Shown here: in pieces, positions 1 through 9,777 of the stretch | Layout: each line of letters starts with the position of its first letter | Position numbering within the stretch: the stretch's first letter is position 1 | Assembly (NCBI GenBank): GCA_051006995.1 | Contig: JBPCSQ010000018.1 | Coordinates: 1 to 64,000 of the forward strand | From: JAIQGF01 sp051006995 | GTDB lineage: Bacteria; Acidobacteriota; Terriglobia; Terriglobales; Acidobacteriaceae | DNA: 64,000 nt | Reading direction: 5' to 3' | Notes under the pieces: model-generated | The model's input: the letters and a program-made list of their open reading frames with translations, nothing else | Told to the model about the DNA's origin: nothing | Databases searched by the model: none | Program-made: the position numbers and the translations under genes

Positions 1-2
1 CG

Positions 3-3000
3 ACGGCGACGGCCAACTTCGGCAGCGCTCCGGCCTTTGCGCTTTCGGCCACAGTCAGCAGCGGCGGTTCGGTGACGGCCACCAGCAGCTCGTCGGCGGC
101 CACCAGCGGATCTATCAACGGCTGCACCAGTGCCAATGTCAACTGCTCGGCGACTTACTTCAGCGGCACCACTGTCACGCTGACGCCTACGACTTCGAAC
201 GGCTTCGCCTTTGCCAGTTGGGGCGGCGCCTGCACCGGCACCGGCGCCCCGAATACCAACGCCTGTACCGTTACCATGAATGCCGTGCAGTCGGTCAGTG
301 CGACTTTCAACCCGACGACTATCACAGTGACGGGCGGGACGGGAACGGGCACCGGCACGGTGACGGGTACTGATACCGTCACCAATACTCTGGCCTTTAC
401 TTGCTCCGGTGTGACCTCGGGATCACCTGCTTGCACGAACACTGTCACCCCGAACCACGCCATCTCTCTCGTCGCTCAGCCACAAAGCGGCTCCTCGTTC
501 TCCGGATGGAGCGGCGCCTGCACCGGTGCCACTTGCAGCGTTAGCGTTCAGACGTCGCCCGTCAGTGTGACAGCCACCTTCTCGCTGCTGCCAACCTTCA
601 CCGTGACGCTGAGCGGCTCGGGCCAGGGTACGGGCACGGCGACGATCACGAATCTCACGACCAATATCGCCGTGACTTGTACTTCGACAGCTGGCGTTAT
701 GAGCGGAACGGGCGTTGTCGGCGGCGTCTGCAGCCCCTCCTTCCCGCAAGGCACCAACATTTCGCTAAGCGTGTCCAACGTGAATGCCGGATCCGCATTC
801 GCCGGTTGGGGCGGTGCTTGCACCGGCACCGGCGGCTGTTCGATCACCAACATCGGCGCCAATCAGTCCGTCACCGCGACCTTCAATAAGACAACGATCA
901 CGATCACCGGCGGCACCGGGACCGGCATCGGCACGGTCACCGGCACTGACACAGTCACCAGCACTCAAGCTCTGAATTGCACCGGTGTGACCTCTGGGTC
1001 AGCCGCTTGCACGACGACGGTCACCGCCAACCACGCGATCGCGCTGTCGGCTCAACCGCAAACCGGCTCGCTATTCTCCGGATGGAGCGGTGGTGGCTGC
1101 ACGGGGACTGGATCTTGCAACGTGACGGTATCGACGTCCCCCATTTCGGTGACGGCCACTTTCTCGCCGGTACCAACCTTTGCCCTGACCCTAACCGGTT
1201 CGGGCGGAGGAACGGGCACGGTGAGCATCAAGAACCTGACCACCAACAGCACGGTGACCTGTACCTCCACAGCCGGCGTGATGAGCGGAACCGGGGTTGT
1301 CGGCGGAGTTTGCAGCCCCTCCTTCCCGCAGGGCACCAACGTCAGTTTGACGGCGAGCAATATTCCGGCTGGATCGGCGTTCAGCGGGTGGAGCGGGGGA
1401 GCCTGCACGGGCACAGCTCCCTGCACCGTAACCATGAATGCCGCGGTAGGGGTCACGGCCACCTTCCTGCCTCAATTCACGGTGACGGTGACGGGTTCCG
1501 GAGCCGGCAATGGTTCTGTGACCAGCACCACCGGCGGCATCAGTTGCACGGTCGCCGCGGGCGTGACTACACCGAACCCATGTGTCAGCTCGTTGATTAC
1601 TCAGAACACGAGCGTCGGACTGGCTGCGACTCCCGCTACCGGTTACGTGTTCACCGGTTGGAGTGGTGGCGGCGCCAACTGTGCAGGAACTGGCGCTTGC
1701 AGCATTACCATCACGAATGCGAATGTTTCGGTCGGCGCCTCGTTTGCGCTGCCTTCGTTCCCGCTGACCGCGTCCGTGACCGGCAGCGGCTCCGTCAGCA
1801 GCACCAGCAACCCATCGCAGACGCAGCAGATCACCAGCTGCACGAGTACGACCGGCACCTGCTCGGCCACCTACACGCAAAATACAAGTGTGACGTTGAC
1901 CGCCACCGCAGGATCGGGATTCGTGTTCTCCGGCTGGAGCGGTGGCTCGTGCGTCGGCACTGGGACATGCACTGTCAACATGACGGCTGCGACGACCGTC
2001 AGCGCAACATTCCTTCAGCTGTTTACGCTGTCCAACACTGTCGCCAGTACAGGTGGAGGAACTGGAACGGTAACCAGCTCTCCTACGGGCATCACTTGCA
2101 GTTCGGGAACCTGCACGGCTCCATTCGCGTCAGGGACGGGGGTCAGCCTGGCGGCCGCCCCCGCGACCGGTTCGGTCCTGAGTAGCTGGGGTGGAGGCTG
2201 CTCCGGAAGCGCCGCATGCGGCGTGACGATGTCATCGAACCAGAGTGTGACGGCGACGTTCGGACCCGCACCGCCGCCGCAATACACGGTAACCGCAGCG
2301 CTATCGGGAACCGGTTCGGTTGCCAGCGTCGATGGCGCCATCAACTGCGGAAGCACGTGTACCGCGAATTACACCAGCGGCACGACCGTCACATTGAATG
2401 CATCTGCGCCGTCGGGTTTTGCCTTCGCGGGCTGGAGTTCTTCGGCGTGCTCGGGCACGGGATCTTGCGTCTTCAACATAAGCGCGCCAATCACCGTAAC
2501 CGCGAACTTTGTTGCGGTTGTGCCGCTGACGGTGTCCGTCACCGGAAGCGGAGGCGGCACCGTAACCAGTAACCCGCTTGGCATTACCTGCCCAGGCCTG
2601 TGCTCCGCGAACTTCAATCAGGGGTCGACGGTTGTACTAACTGCCACTCCTGATACCAGCTCAGGATTCAGTGGCTGGTCGAGCCCTTGTTCCGGGATTG
2701 GCACCTGCAGTATCACGATGAATGGCGCACAAAGTGTCAGTGCTGACTTTGAGCCGGCGAAGACGATTGCCGGTCCAACTTTGTCGCCCTCGCCGTCTCC
2801 GTTTGGCTTCGGATCCGTCAAGACCAACACCACGGTCACTCAGAACGTACAGATCTCGAATACTGGTCCGAGCAGCGGCGGTAACCTGAATATCACCGCC
2901 GCCACGGTGGACAACGGACTGTTCGCCATCTCGTCGACTCAGTTCCCGATGTCCATTGCGCCGGGCAGCAGCCTGCCACTTGCGATTGCTTTCACCCCGA

Positions 3001-3992
3001 CCGCGACCGGCACGGTAAGCGGAAACGTAACGTTCACTTCCAACGCCACGAATCCTTCTACCACGCTACCGGTTTCGGGAACGGGTTCCACCACCACCTC
3101 GACCGGTGGATTGTTGAGCGTCGGCCCAAGTACGCTGTACTTCGGAACTGTGGCCGTCGGCACGACGGTCACGCAGACGGCGACGATGTCGAATCCCGGC
3201 ACCGGCAGCACGACGGTTTCGGCTGGTACGGTGAGCGGATCGGGCTTTAACGTCGTCAGCCCGACGTTCCCGCTGACGCTCGCCGCCGGCGCCAGCCAGG
3301 TCGTCACGGTCTCGTTCTCACCGCCGACAGCGGACCCCGTGACCGGAGTCATCACATTTACCAGCAACGCCAGTGGGTCAAATCCTGTGGTATCGCTGGT
3401 GGCCAGCGGCAACGGCACGACGCCAGTCACTTCGATCACAGCTACGCCCACCAGTTTCACTTTTGGCAACGTGATTACCGGCACCACATCGCTGGCGCTG
3501 ATCGGGCTGTACAATACCGGGAACCAGTCGGTCACCGTTTCTGGCGCCACCATCAGCGGTTCCGGCGCCTTCTCGGCGGATACTACTGTCCTGCCGGTAA
3601 CCCTGCCTGTGAATTCCTCGCAGCAGGTTACGATGGCTTTCACACCCCTTTCTGTGGCTACCTTTGGCGGTACCATCACTTTCAATACGACTTCGTCTGG
3701 CGTCTCGGCGTCGGTAAGCGTCGGCGGGAATGGCGTGATTGCTTCCGCGCACACGGTCAGCCTGAGTTGGAGCGCGAGTACGTCCACGGTCCTGGGATAT
3801 AACGTCTATCGTTCGACGTCGCAGAACTTCGGGTTCCAGAAGATCAACGGCTCTGCGGTCAGCTTTACTTCATTTACCGACAACAGCGTGGCCAGCGGTC
3901 AAACTTACTACTACAAGGTCACAGCGGTCGGGTCCGGCGCGCTGGAGAGCGGCTTCTCCAACTTGGTAATCGCTTCTATTCCGAATCCCTAG
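3..3992 (+). CDS. Giant secreted repeat protein, 3' part (InlB-like repeats, HYDIN-like domains, FN3)
   Basis: The frame is already open at the left edge, so the true start lies outside the window; the first GTG, at 72, is not a credible start. About ten divergent InlB/Listeria-Bacteroides-type modules follow one another, each with a GWSGG...CTGTG.C..T core and ending in SVTATF, with conserved cysteine pairs. The sequence at the edge (ANFGSAP) is the tail of another module. Next come three roughly 100-residue ASPM/SPD-2/HYDIN-like (choice-of-anchor D) domains, each with FG.V..GTT and V..SGNG-type ends, and a C-terminal fibronectin III domain (LSWSAST..LGYNVYRS). This is an extracellular adhesin or matrix-type protein; the ligand is unknown. 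It stops just before a strong hairpin. Confidence 0.85.
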   Translation, partial: TATANFGSAPAFALSATVSSGGSVTATSSSSAATSGSINGCTSANVNCSATYFSGTTVTLTPTTSNGFAFASWGGACTGTGAPNTNACTVTMNAVQSVSATFNPTTITVTGGTGTGTGTVTGTDTVTNTLAFTCSGVTSGSPACTNTVTPNHAISLVAQPQSGSSFSGWSGACTGATCSVSVQTSPVSVTATFSLLPTFTVTLSGSGQGTGTATITNLTTNIAVTCTSTAGVMSGTGVVGGVCSPSFPQGTNISLSVSNVNAGSAFAGWGGACTGTGGCSITNIGANQSVTATFNKTTITITGGTGTGIGTVTGTDTVTSTQALNCTGVTSGSAACTTTVTANHAIALSAQPQTGSLFSGWSGGGCTGTGSCNVTVSTSPISVTATFSPVPTFALTLTGSGGGTGTVSIKNLTTNSTVTCTSTAGVMSGTGVVGGVCSPSFPQGTNVSLTASNIPAGSAFSGWSGGACTGTAPCTVTMNAAVGVTATFLPQFTVTVTGSGAGNGSVTSTTGGISCTVAAGVTTPNPCVSSLITQNTSVGLAATPATGYVFTGWSGGGANCAGTGACSITITNANVSVGASFALPSFPLTASVTGSGSVSSTSNPSQTQQITSCTSTTGTCSATYTQNTSVTLTATAGSGFVFSGWSGGSCVGTGTCTVNMTAATTVSATFLQLFTLSNTVASTGGGTGTVTSSPTGITCSSGTCTAPFASGTGVSLAAAPATGSVLSSWGGGCSGSAACGVTMSSNQSVTATFGPAPPPQYTVTAALSGTGSVASVDGAINCGSTCTANYTSGTTVTLNASAPSGFAFAGWSSSACSGTGSCVFNISAPITVTANFVAVVPLTVSVTGSGGGTVTSNPLGITCPGLCSANFNQGSTVVLTATPDTSSGFSGWSSPCSGIGTCSITMNGAQSVSADFEPAKTIAGPTLSPSPSPFGFGSVKTNTTVTQNVQISNTGPSSGGNLNITAATVDNGLFAISSTQFPMSIAPGSSLPLAIAFTPTATGTVSGNVTFTSNATNPSTTLPVSGTGSTTTSTGGLLSVGPSTLYFGTVAVGTTVTQTATMSNPGTGSTTVSAGTVSGSGFNVVSPTFPLTLAAGASQVVTVSFSPPTADPVTGVITFTSNASGSNPVVSLVASGNGTTPVTSITATPTSFTFGNVITGTTSLALIGLYNTGNQSVTVSGATISGSGAFSADTTVLPVTLPVNSSQQVTMAFTPLSVATFGGTITFNTTSSGVSASVSVGGNGVIASAHTVSLSWSASTSTVLGYNVYRSTSQNFGFQKINGSAVSFTSFTDNSVASGQTYYYKVTAVGSGALESGFSNLVIASIPNP

Positions 3993-4003
3993 ACAATTCT
4001 TCA

Positions 4004-4043
4004 GAAACAGAAAAGCTCCACCGAGGTGGAGCTTTTCTGTTTC
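4004..4043. terminator. Bidirectional intrinsic terminator
   Basis: A perfect 19-bp inverted repeat (gaaacagaaaagctccacc / ggtggagcttttctgtttc) with a 2-nt centre lies 12 nt past the stop of the giant repeat gene. The A/T-rich outer stem supplies T-runs in both directions. The minus-strand FemAB-like gene converges on it from the other side, so it probably ends both transcripts. Confidence 0.85.
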
Positions 4044-4093
4044 TGCTATGGTCCGTGCCGCTACTTCATGTGCTGAATTCCCTCTTCATCGTT

Positions 4094-5149
4094 TCACCCC
4101 ACGTGCTTGTAGAGCAGCCGACCGGCAGTGGCGAGGAGCGAATCCGGCATCCATTCGAACGTGGAGCGCAGCAACCTCATCTTCCATCCCTTCGAGGGCA
4201 CTGCCGATCCTCCCTCCGGGTAGCTGAAATAGGCTAGCGTTGAACGCGTGGCCCCAAGGTGTTCTTTAAAGGAGACGAGCCCTTCATTGTCGCGGTCAGA
4301 GCGGCCCAGGTCGAACTCCTCGTCGCCGCGCTGCTTGGCTTCCTCGATCGCCTTCCAGAAAAGAAAAGGCATGCCGCCGAGTTTGTGAAAGCGCTGGTCC
4401 GATCCGCCGTACTTGTACACCAGCGTTCTCTTGAATCGCAAGGTGAAGATGCTGGCCACCGGCTGCCCGGCCTTCGATGCAACGTGAATCGTAGCTTCTT
4501 CACCCAGGCTGTCCAGCAAATTGCGGAACCAGCTCATGGGCTGCGGCGGGAGTTGATGGCGCCGGCGAGTAAGCAGCAGGAGCTTGTAAAACCGGGCGAG
4601 CAGTTCTTCCGAGCGCCCACGCTCGTACTTTAACTGCTCGCGCTCGGCACGCTGGATTTTGCGCTGCACACAGCTTTTATGGAGGTTGCTGAAGAGGCAC
4701 TCCCTGTCCGGCCGCAGATCGAGAGTGTGAAAATAATATAGCGAGCTTTCTTTCAGCGGCCACTGCGCGGCGGTGTCAGGCGGCGCATTGCGCGGCCGTA
4801 ATTCGATGTACTTGTCACTTGCGCGGGCCTGTTCCTCCCTGACGCCGGTCAGCAGTGCCTCCATGGATTCCGGCGATTCCACCAGCGGCTGGCAATGATC
4901 GGCGAATGGAAGCGACACCATGCGGTTACCCGTCAGCCAGCTGCGGATGCGGCAGAAGACGAGCGCGTTCTTTAAGCGTTCTGACGGCGCGGAGGTGGTC
5001 AGCGCGAACGGCTCGTAGCCATACGTAAGCTGCAATGCCTGCAACCAGCCCACTGAATGGAACACCGATGCGCAATCCTGGGCGTTGAGGAAATCAGCCC
5101 AGCGCGGGTCCGTAATGGGATCGACTCTGTACGTGGTAATGGCAGGCAT
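4094..5149 (-). CDS. FemAB-like / GNAT-fold protein of the PEP-CTERM-polysaccharide type
   Basis: The 351-aa protein carries the two-GNAT FemAB architecture. The N-terminal part has FHSVGWLQAL, and the C-terminal half has the typical YKYGGSD...LGGMPFLFWKAIEEA...FDLGRSD...SFKEHLGA block that binds acyl donors in this family. Relatives in exosortase/PEP-CTERM polysaccharide loci are annotated as XrtA-associated FemAB proteins; a role in aminoacyl or acyl transfer to the polymer or cell wall is inferred. ATG at 5149 gives a normal N-terminus; an upstream in-frame ATG (5227) would overlap the preceding gene. It is the last gene of the minus-strand polysaccharide locus and ends near the bidirectional terminator. 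Confidence 0.8.
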   Translation of the reverse strand: MPAITTYRVDPITDPRWADFLNAQDCASVFHSVGWLQALQLTYGYEPFALTTSAPSERLKNALVFCRIRSWLTGNRMVSLPFADHCQPLVESPESMEALLTGVREEQARASDKYIELRPRNAPPDTAAQWPLKESSLYYFHTLDLRPDRECLFSNLHKSCVQRKIQRAEREQLKYERGRSEELLARFYKLLLLTRRRHQLPPQPMSWFRNLLDSLGEEATIHVASKAGQPVASIFTLRFKRTLVYKYGGSDQRFHKLGGMPFLFWKAIEEAKQRGDEEFDLGRSDRDNEGLVSFKEHLGATRSTLAYFSYPEGGSAVPSKGWKMRLLRSTFEWMPDSLLATAGRLLYKHVG

Positions 5150-5204
5150 GGAACGATCGCTCGCGCCGCGCGAATCGGCGGCAACACCGACGTGCCAGGC
5201 GCGG

Positions 5205-5711
5205 CTAGGAACGCTTTCGATTGGCATCCACCGTGCCTTGCCACACAAAATGCCGAATAGCCTCCAACAACTCCGGGGACGCATACGACGGCACGCGTTC
5301 CTTGCAGGACAGGCTGTCCAGATCGTCGAGCTTGCTGCTCAGCTCTGCCTCATCGAAGGCAACGGAAATGCGCCCTTGCGCTAGCAGACTTCGGGCCGTG
5401 GCAAGCTGGTGATCGTTGCGCGTCTCGCGCAAATCGCCCCGCCTTGGCAGCACCAGAATCGGTCGCCCCAACTCCAGCCCGGTGAGAATGGACCCCATCC
5501 CGGCATGGGAAACAATCACCCGCGCCTGCTCCACTTTCTGCCGGAATTCGGCCGGCGACAAGAACTCGACCCAATCGATGTTCTGAGGCTTCCAGGCCGC
5601 AGGTCCTACTTGAGCAAAAACATCGGATCGCCCGCGTTCGGCCGCCCATTGGTCCACGACGCGGACCAGCCGGTCAAAAGGCATCTGTGCGCCGACGGTC
5701 ACGAAGATCAT
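5205..5711 (-). CDS. pssE: PssE-like glycosyltransferase subunit (Alg13-like, GT28 C-terminal domain)
   Basis: This 168-aa protein begins MIFVTVGAQMPFDRLV and contains VIVSHAGMGSILTGLELG and PILVLPRRG. These are the UDP-sugar-binding signatures of the GT28 C-terminal/Alg13 family. Such short proteins work as a heterodimer with an Alg14/PssD membrane partner, here encoded just upstream. The start codon overlaps the upstream stop as ATGA (5708-5711), which points to translational coupling and a 1:1 complex. A longer in-frame extension to 5774 would lie within the partner gene and lacks homology, so it is rejected. Predicted role: adds the second sugar to the lipid-linked polysaccharide unit on the cytoplasmic face. 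Confidence 0.88.
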   Translation of the reverse strand: MIFVTVGAQMPFDRLVRVVDQWAAERGRSDVFAQVGPAAWKPQNIDWVEFLSPAEFRQKVEQARVIVSHAGMGSILTGLELGRPILVLPRRGDLRETRNDHQLATARSLLAQGRISVAFDEAELSSKLDDLDSLSCKERVPSYASPELLEAIRHFVWQGTVDANRKRS

Positions 5712-6229
5712 AAAACGCTGCCCACGAACTTCGGCCCCTCGGGACGGGCCAGATGCGCCCACTGGGTCAGCCACAAATCCGCATATTTGCCGATTCTTTC
5801 GCCAGACAGCGAGAGGGTCTCCACGTTCGCCATGCTGTCGATCCAGACAGTGCGGCAGCCGAGCAGCCTTCCCAGTCGGATGGCGACATAACCCGGGGCC
5901 GCCCCGGTGGAGATGACCACGTCAGGTTTTTCGCGCAGCAGCAATACCGCGATCTGGCATGCCATGATGACCAGGCCGAACTTGTTCCACCGGGTCGCGT
6001 CTCTGAAGGTCGCGAACCGTTGGCCGGGCACTTGTTCCCGGTACTGCTCGCTGACCGTCGCATAAGTGACCGCACAGCCCTCCAGCGCCGGCGCCAGACG
6101 AAGCAACTGTACCCAGTGGCCACCGCCGGAAGAGATTGCCAGCACTCGGACCGGAGCGGTCTGGCGGGAATCTCGGATCAACTGGCTGGGTTTGGGTTCC
6201 TGATCGAGGGTCGTTTGACTTTGCTGCAT
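5708..6229 (-). CDS. pssD: PssD-like glycosyltransferase subunit (Alg14-like)
   Basis: About 173 aa. The sequence VRVLAISSGGGHWVQLLRL is the Alg14/PssD/Cps14F nucleotide-binding loop. A membrane-associating segment (LVIMACQIAVLLL) and VVISTGAAPGYVAIRLGRLLG follow, as in the family. It should anchor and activate the PssE-like subunit encoded immediately downstream with an ATGA overlap. The family-conserved part begins only about 25 residues in, so the start is uncertain: ATG at 6229 is used, and TTG at 6238, closer to a GGG ribosome-binding stretch, is possible. Confidence 0.87.
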   Translation of the reverse strand: MQQSQTTLDQEPKPSQLIRDSRQTAPVRVLAISSGGGHWVQLLRLAPALEGCAVTYATVSEQYREQVPGQRFATFRDATRWNKFGLVIMACQIAVLLLREKPDVVISTGAAPGYVAIRLGRLLGCRTVWIDSMANVETLSLSGERIGKYADLWLTQWAHLARPEGPKFVGSVL

Positions 6230-6246
6230 GGGAATCAATCGTTGCC

Positions 6247-7587
6247 CTACCTGGCCATAGCAGGAGTGCGGATCTCTTCCGCCGGCGTAGCGGTATCGAG
6301 ACTCGTGAACAATCCGAGCACCGTCTCGCGCACCTTGGGGATAGTCTGTTCTAAGGCGCGCTTGATTGTGTCTCTCTGTTGGAACGCAGATTCAGTGAGG
6401 CTGATTATTTCAGCTTCACTCATTTTGCGAGGGTCAGCGACGGCGGACCCCATGCCGACAGTTTCCAGCACGCCGATGAATTTGTTGGAATATGCGATCG
6501 CAACTGCCGGAATGTTTTGCGACAACGCTGCGATACAGGCGTGCATTCTTGATCCTACGAAGAAGTCGCAGGTTCCAATCAGGTGCTTGATCTCGTTCTG
6601 GTCGTAGCGTCCGCGAGCGATGCCGAGCTTCCCTGCGAATTCAGTCTTGAATTCTTCGAAGACTTGCTCGCAGGCGCTGGTGTCACTTTCGGCATCCGTG
6701 CCGAATACGTGGGGGACCAAGAGCACCTCGACGCGGTGTTTCTCGATGAAGAATCGAATCAGTTCTCGTACCAGCCGGTGGTAGTCGGCTTTGAGGCCGA
6801 ACATATTCTTCCGGGTGTAGCCACCCATGGCCAGCAGCCCGCTGATGTTCAGGCCAACGCGGCAGTGATCCGCCGAGCGCGCTGCCGTAAGCCCCACAAG
6901 GTCTGGTGTTGCGGGGGCAATCGGACTCACTACAAAACCCACGTCGTAACAAAATCGAAACTTCCCGGTTGGGCCGCCAAGACGTAATTCGCCAGGCACA
7001 CGTTCAAGACCGACATGATCACGTGAATAGACCAGCTTGGCGCGGCCCAGGATGTAGCGCGCTATAGCACGCGCCAAGCCGCTCTTGAAGGGGCCGAGCG
7101 TCTGCGGCAGCACGACCAAATCTTTGCCGAGGACGAGGGCCAGGATCTGCGGCAATGAAACGTACAGCAGCCGCCGCATTCCATAGATGTCGCTAAAGCT
7201 GTCACCTCCTGAGATCGCGGCAACCACATCCGCCTCGTTCAGTCGCTTCAGCCAGGGGTTCCGTTCGACTAGGCGGCGCGACAGCGTCCGCGAGGGAACA
7301 ACGCGCGCCAGAACAGCCGTTAGAATCAGCCGCGCAATGTTGTTCGCAAGATAGAACTTCTTCGAGAACCGGATATTGACGAGCGGGACCTTGACGGCGC
7401 GTCCCGCTGCCCTGATGCTGTATTCGCGTGGCTCACGGCCGTAGTCGAAGAGAAACACTTCGGCTTCCGGCCAGCAATGGTAGATGCAATTCAGCGTCCC
7501 GGCCGTAAGCGCCCCCACGCCCATGTTCGGGGTCTCGAACGTGGCGCCGAGAACGGCTATGGTGGCCTTTTTCCCGCGGGTCATCAT
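6247..7587 (-). CDS. Polysaccharide pyruvyl transferase family protein
   Basis: A 446-aa GT-B-like protein with the features of the CsaB/WcaK pyruvyltransferase family. It has an N-terminal N.GDxA-like region (TPNMGVGALTAG), SGGDSFSDIYG near residue 125, LVVLPQTLGPF, YSRDHVGLERV and a late FVGSRMHACIAALSQNIPAVAIAYSNK block. The last is the usual signature (GsRmHa.i.al...P.i.i.Y..K) for the phosphoenolpyruvate/ketal-forming fold. It probably adds a pyruvate ketal to a sugar of the repeat unit, giving the polymer negative charge. It is in line with neighbouring glycosylation genes; exact acceptor unknown. Confidence 0.88.
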   Translation of the reverse strand: MMTRGKKATIAVLGATFETPNMGVGALTAGTLNCIYHCWPEAEVFLFDYGREPREYSIRAAGRAVKVPLVNIRFSKKFYLANNIARLILTAVLARVVPSRTLSRRLVERNPWLKRLNEADVVAAISGGDSFSDIYGMRRLLYVSLPQILALVLGKDLVVLPQTLGPFKSGLARAIARYILGRAKLVYSRDHVGLERVPGELRLGGPTGKFRFCYDVGFVVSPIAPATPDLVGLTAARSADHCRVGLNISGLLAMGGYTRKNMFGLKADYHRLVRELIRFFIEKHRVEVLLVPHVFGTDAESDTSACEQVFEEFKTEFAGKLGIARGRYDQNEIKHLIGTCDFFVGSRMHACIAALSQNIPAVAIAYSNKFIGVLETVGMGSAVADPRKMSEAEIISLTESAFQQRDTIKRALEQTIPKVRETVLGLFTSLDTATPAEEIRTPAMAR

Positions 7588-7647
7588 TCGAATGCCAAAG
7601 TCGTGGATGTCATGGCCTGTTGGTAGGACTCGGTCTCACGTCATTAC

Positions 7648-8826
7648 TCAACGTGCTGAAGACGTTTGACGAGCCGTCGCCGCAGTTTTCCCAAAAGTGC
7701 CTTCTGCCTCGAGTATGCGCTTCAATTCGTCGCAGACGCGGGCGACCTGTTGCTCAGTTAAGTTCAGCGCCGAGGGAAGATTAATGGCCGCTGGGCTGAT
7801 CCCGTAAGCCACTTGATTTCTTTTTTTGGCGCGAGCTGCCTCAGGAGATGCCGCGTACGCCGGCAGCGAACTCAGGGGATAGAAGAATGGTCGAGTGTCA
7901 ATCCCGTTTTGAAAAAGGAGCTCCATCAGCCGTTCTTTATCAATCCCATAGGCCGGATCGAGGATCACTGTAACCATCCAGTACGTACTCTTGGTGGCGG
8001 GCGCCTCGAAGTTCAGCGTGACGCCCTGAACACCCGCGAGATGTTCCTGGTACCAGGAGAATATGCGCCTTTTTCGTTCAATCAATTCCTCTACGCGCTC
8101 AAGCTGCGCAAGGCCGAGCGCCGCCTGCATGCTGCTCATTTTGTATTTCTGAGCCACTTCGCGATTGAAAAACTGCTTGTCGCCGGGATACCGCCCGTGA
8201 TCGCGCAGCACCAGGCAGCGCTCGTAAATCTTGGTGTCGTTGGTGAGCAGCATCCCGCCTTCGCCGGTGGTCAGGGTCTTCGTCCCGTGGAAGCTAAACA
8301 CGCCGACATCCCCGAAGCTGCCGGCCCGCTTGCCATGGATCTCAGCGCCGACGGCTTCTGCGGCGTCTTCGATGACGGCGATGCGCTTCGCGCGGGCGAT
8401 CTCGGCGATGCCTTCCATCTCGGCCATATTGCCGTACAGGTCGACAGGGATCACCGCACGCGTTTTGGGCGTAAGGCAGGCCTCAAAACTCCGCGCCGAC
8501 AAGCACCAGGTCTTGGCATCCACATCCGCGAACACCGTGGTCGCGCCTACATACGAGACCGGGGCGGCGGAAGCAATCCAGGTGATATCGGGAACGATGA
8601 CCTCATCCCCCGGCCCAACTCCGAACGCCAGAAGCGACAGGTGAATAGCCGAGGTGCAGGAAGGCAGCGCCATCGCGTGACGCACGCCGAGATAATCGGC
8701 GAACGCTTTTTCGAAGCGAGCATGGTACTGATTGGCGCCCGCGTACCATGCGTTGGTCACCGCATCGGTGACGTAGTCAATTTCCTTTTGCGTGATCCAG
8801 GGACCTGCGATAGGAATGCGTTCCAC
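7648..8826 (-). CDS. DegT/DnrJ/EryC1/StrS aminotransferase, perosamine-synthase-like
   Basis: 392 aa, full family length. The PLP lysine is Lys183 in SFHGTKTLTTGEGG, and EDAAEAVGAE around residue 153 carries the Asp that binds the pyridine nitrogen. The motif resembles GDP-perosamine synthase (RfbE/Per) more than the ArnB branch, so transamination of a 4-keto-6-deoxy nucleotide sugar is likely. The CDP-sugar genes upstream (rfbF, rfbG-like) could supply a 4-keto substrate, and the NeuD-like acyltransferase two genes upstream could acylate the new amine. Substrate nucleotide (CDP or GDP) cannot be settled from sequence. Confidence 0.9.
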   Translation of the reverse strand: MERIPIAGPWITQKEIDYVTDAVTNAWYAGANQYHARFEKAFADYLGVRHAMALPSCTSAIHLSLLAFGVGPGDEVIVPDITWIASAAPVSYVGATTVFADVDAKTWCLSARSFEACLTPKTRAVIPVDLYGNMAEMEGIAEIARAKRIAVIEDAAEAVGAEIHGKRAGSFGDVGVFSFHGTKTLTTGEGGMLLTNDTKIYERCLVLRDHGRYPGDKQFFNREVAQKYKMSSMQAALGLAQLERVEELIERKRRIFSWYQEHLAGVQGVTLNFEAPATKSTYWMVTVILDPAYGIDKERLMELLFQNGIDTRPFFYPLSSLPAYAASPEAARAKKRNQVAYGISPAAINLPSALNLTEQQVARVCDELKRILEAEGTFGKTAATARQTSSAR

Positions 8827-8910
8827 GGTTCCTCACTTGGAGACAGTGTTGTTACAAACTGAAGTTGGCATTGTCGGCATGAATGACATTGCACAATCGA
8901 GGCTATCCCT

Positions 8911-9657
8911 TCAGCGTGGTTTCACTCCGGCAGCCACTTGACTTTCAACTGCCAAAAACTCTTTCCATCCCACAGTTCCGGAATGAATGAGCTCGATCCC
9001 CTTCTTCCCCATGTTGGCGATGAGGTCGAGGATGGTCACGTGCGGGTCGAAAGCGCCATGCAGTTGCGGATAGGGCGTGCGCTGGTAGTGCATGTATTGG
9101 ACACTCACGCCATTCCGTTCGAACAATTCATGGTCCATGTAGTTCCGGGCGCCGTGCCCGGTGACATAGACATCTCCTTCCAGTAAGTTCACGAGTTCCA
9201 CTAGCTTCTCGGTCGCGCGCGAAGCGATGCCAAGTCCGGCTGATCGCAAGAATCGTGGTCGAAGCTCGTAGTACTCTGCGATTCGCTCGGTGGCAAAGCA
9301 ATTGAAGTCCGCAAGATTATGAAACGGCTGGGAATATGCTTCCTCCGCTAAGGAGATCATCTCCGAGAAGAAGGGCGCCTGCGCATAGCTATGATGAAGA
9401 GCGCGCAAATGATGATCACGCCAGTCTTGGGATTCATCGAAGGTAATGGTATGAATTGGCGCACCGTGGCCTCGATTCACGGGAGCCGTCAGCCATTTGC
9501 TACCATCCTTGGTCTTGATCTCCACTCGGCTTATGAAATGTCGGCCTTGAGGGAACAGCGCATCGTCGTAATGAACAAAGACGTCAGCCAGCCGAACCTG
9601 TTCAAAAAGTCCCACCCAAGGGAAAAACATGGGCTGCGAGATAACAATTCGTTTCAT
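8911..9657 (-). CDS. WbqC family protein
   Basis: 248 aa beginning MKRIVISQPMFFPWVGLFEQ, the diagnostic N-terminus of WbqC-like proteins, followed by ADVFVHYDDALFPQG and WLTAPVNRG. Members are found in O-antigen and exopolysaccharide clusters that make amino sugars; their biochemical role is not firmly known. It lies between a sugar N-acyltransferase gene and an aminotransferase gene, which fits a role in acylating or modifying the amino sugar. Confidence 0.85.
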   Translation of the reverse strand: MKRIVISQPMFFPWVGLFEQVRLADVFVHYDDALFPQGRHFISRVEIKTKDGSKWLTAPVNRGHGAPIHTITFDESQDWRDHHLRALHHSYAQAPFFSEMISLAEEAYSQPFHNLADFNCFATERIAEYYELRPRFLRSAGLGIASRATEKLVELVNLLEGDVYVTGHGARNYMDHELFERNGVSVQYMHYQRTPYPQLHGAFDPHVTILDLIANMGKKGIELIHSGTVGWKEFLAVESQVAAGVKPR

Positions 9658-9777
9658 CAGTGGATACCTATCCTCAGTGTAGGACGCCTGCTGGTCTGTG
9701 CTGTGCCCCTAGAATACGCGATACGATCTGCCGCATAACGTATCCCGGGCCTTGCTGACACGCCGAACGGGACAGTG

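Noticed and set aside
7813..8862. 349-aa open frame opposite the aminotransferase
   Set aside because: Antisense shadow of a gene with intact PLP motifs.
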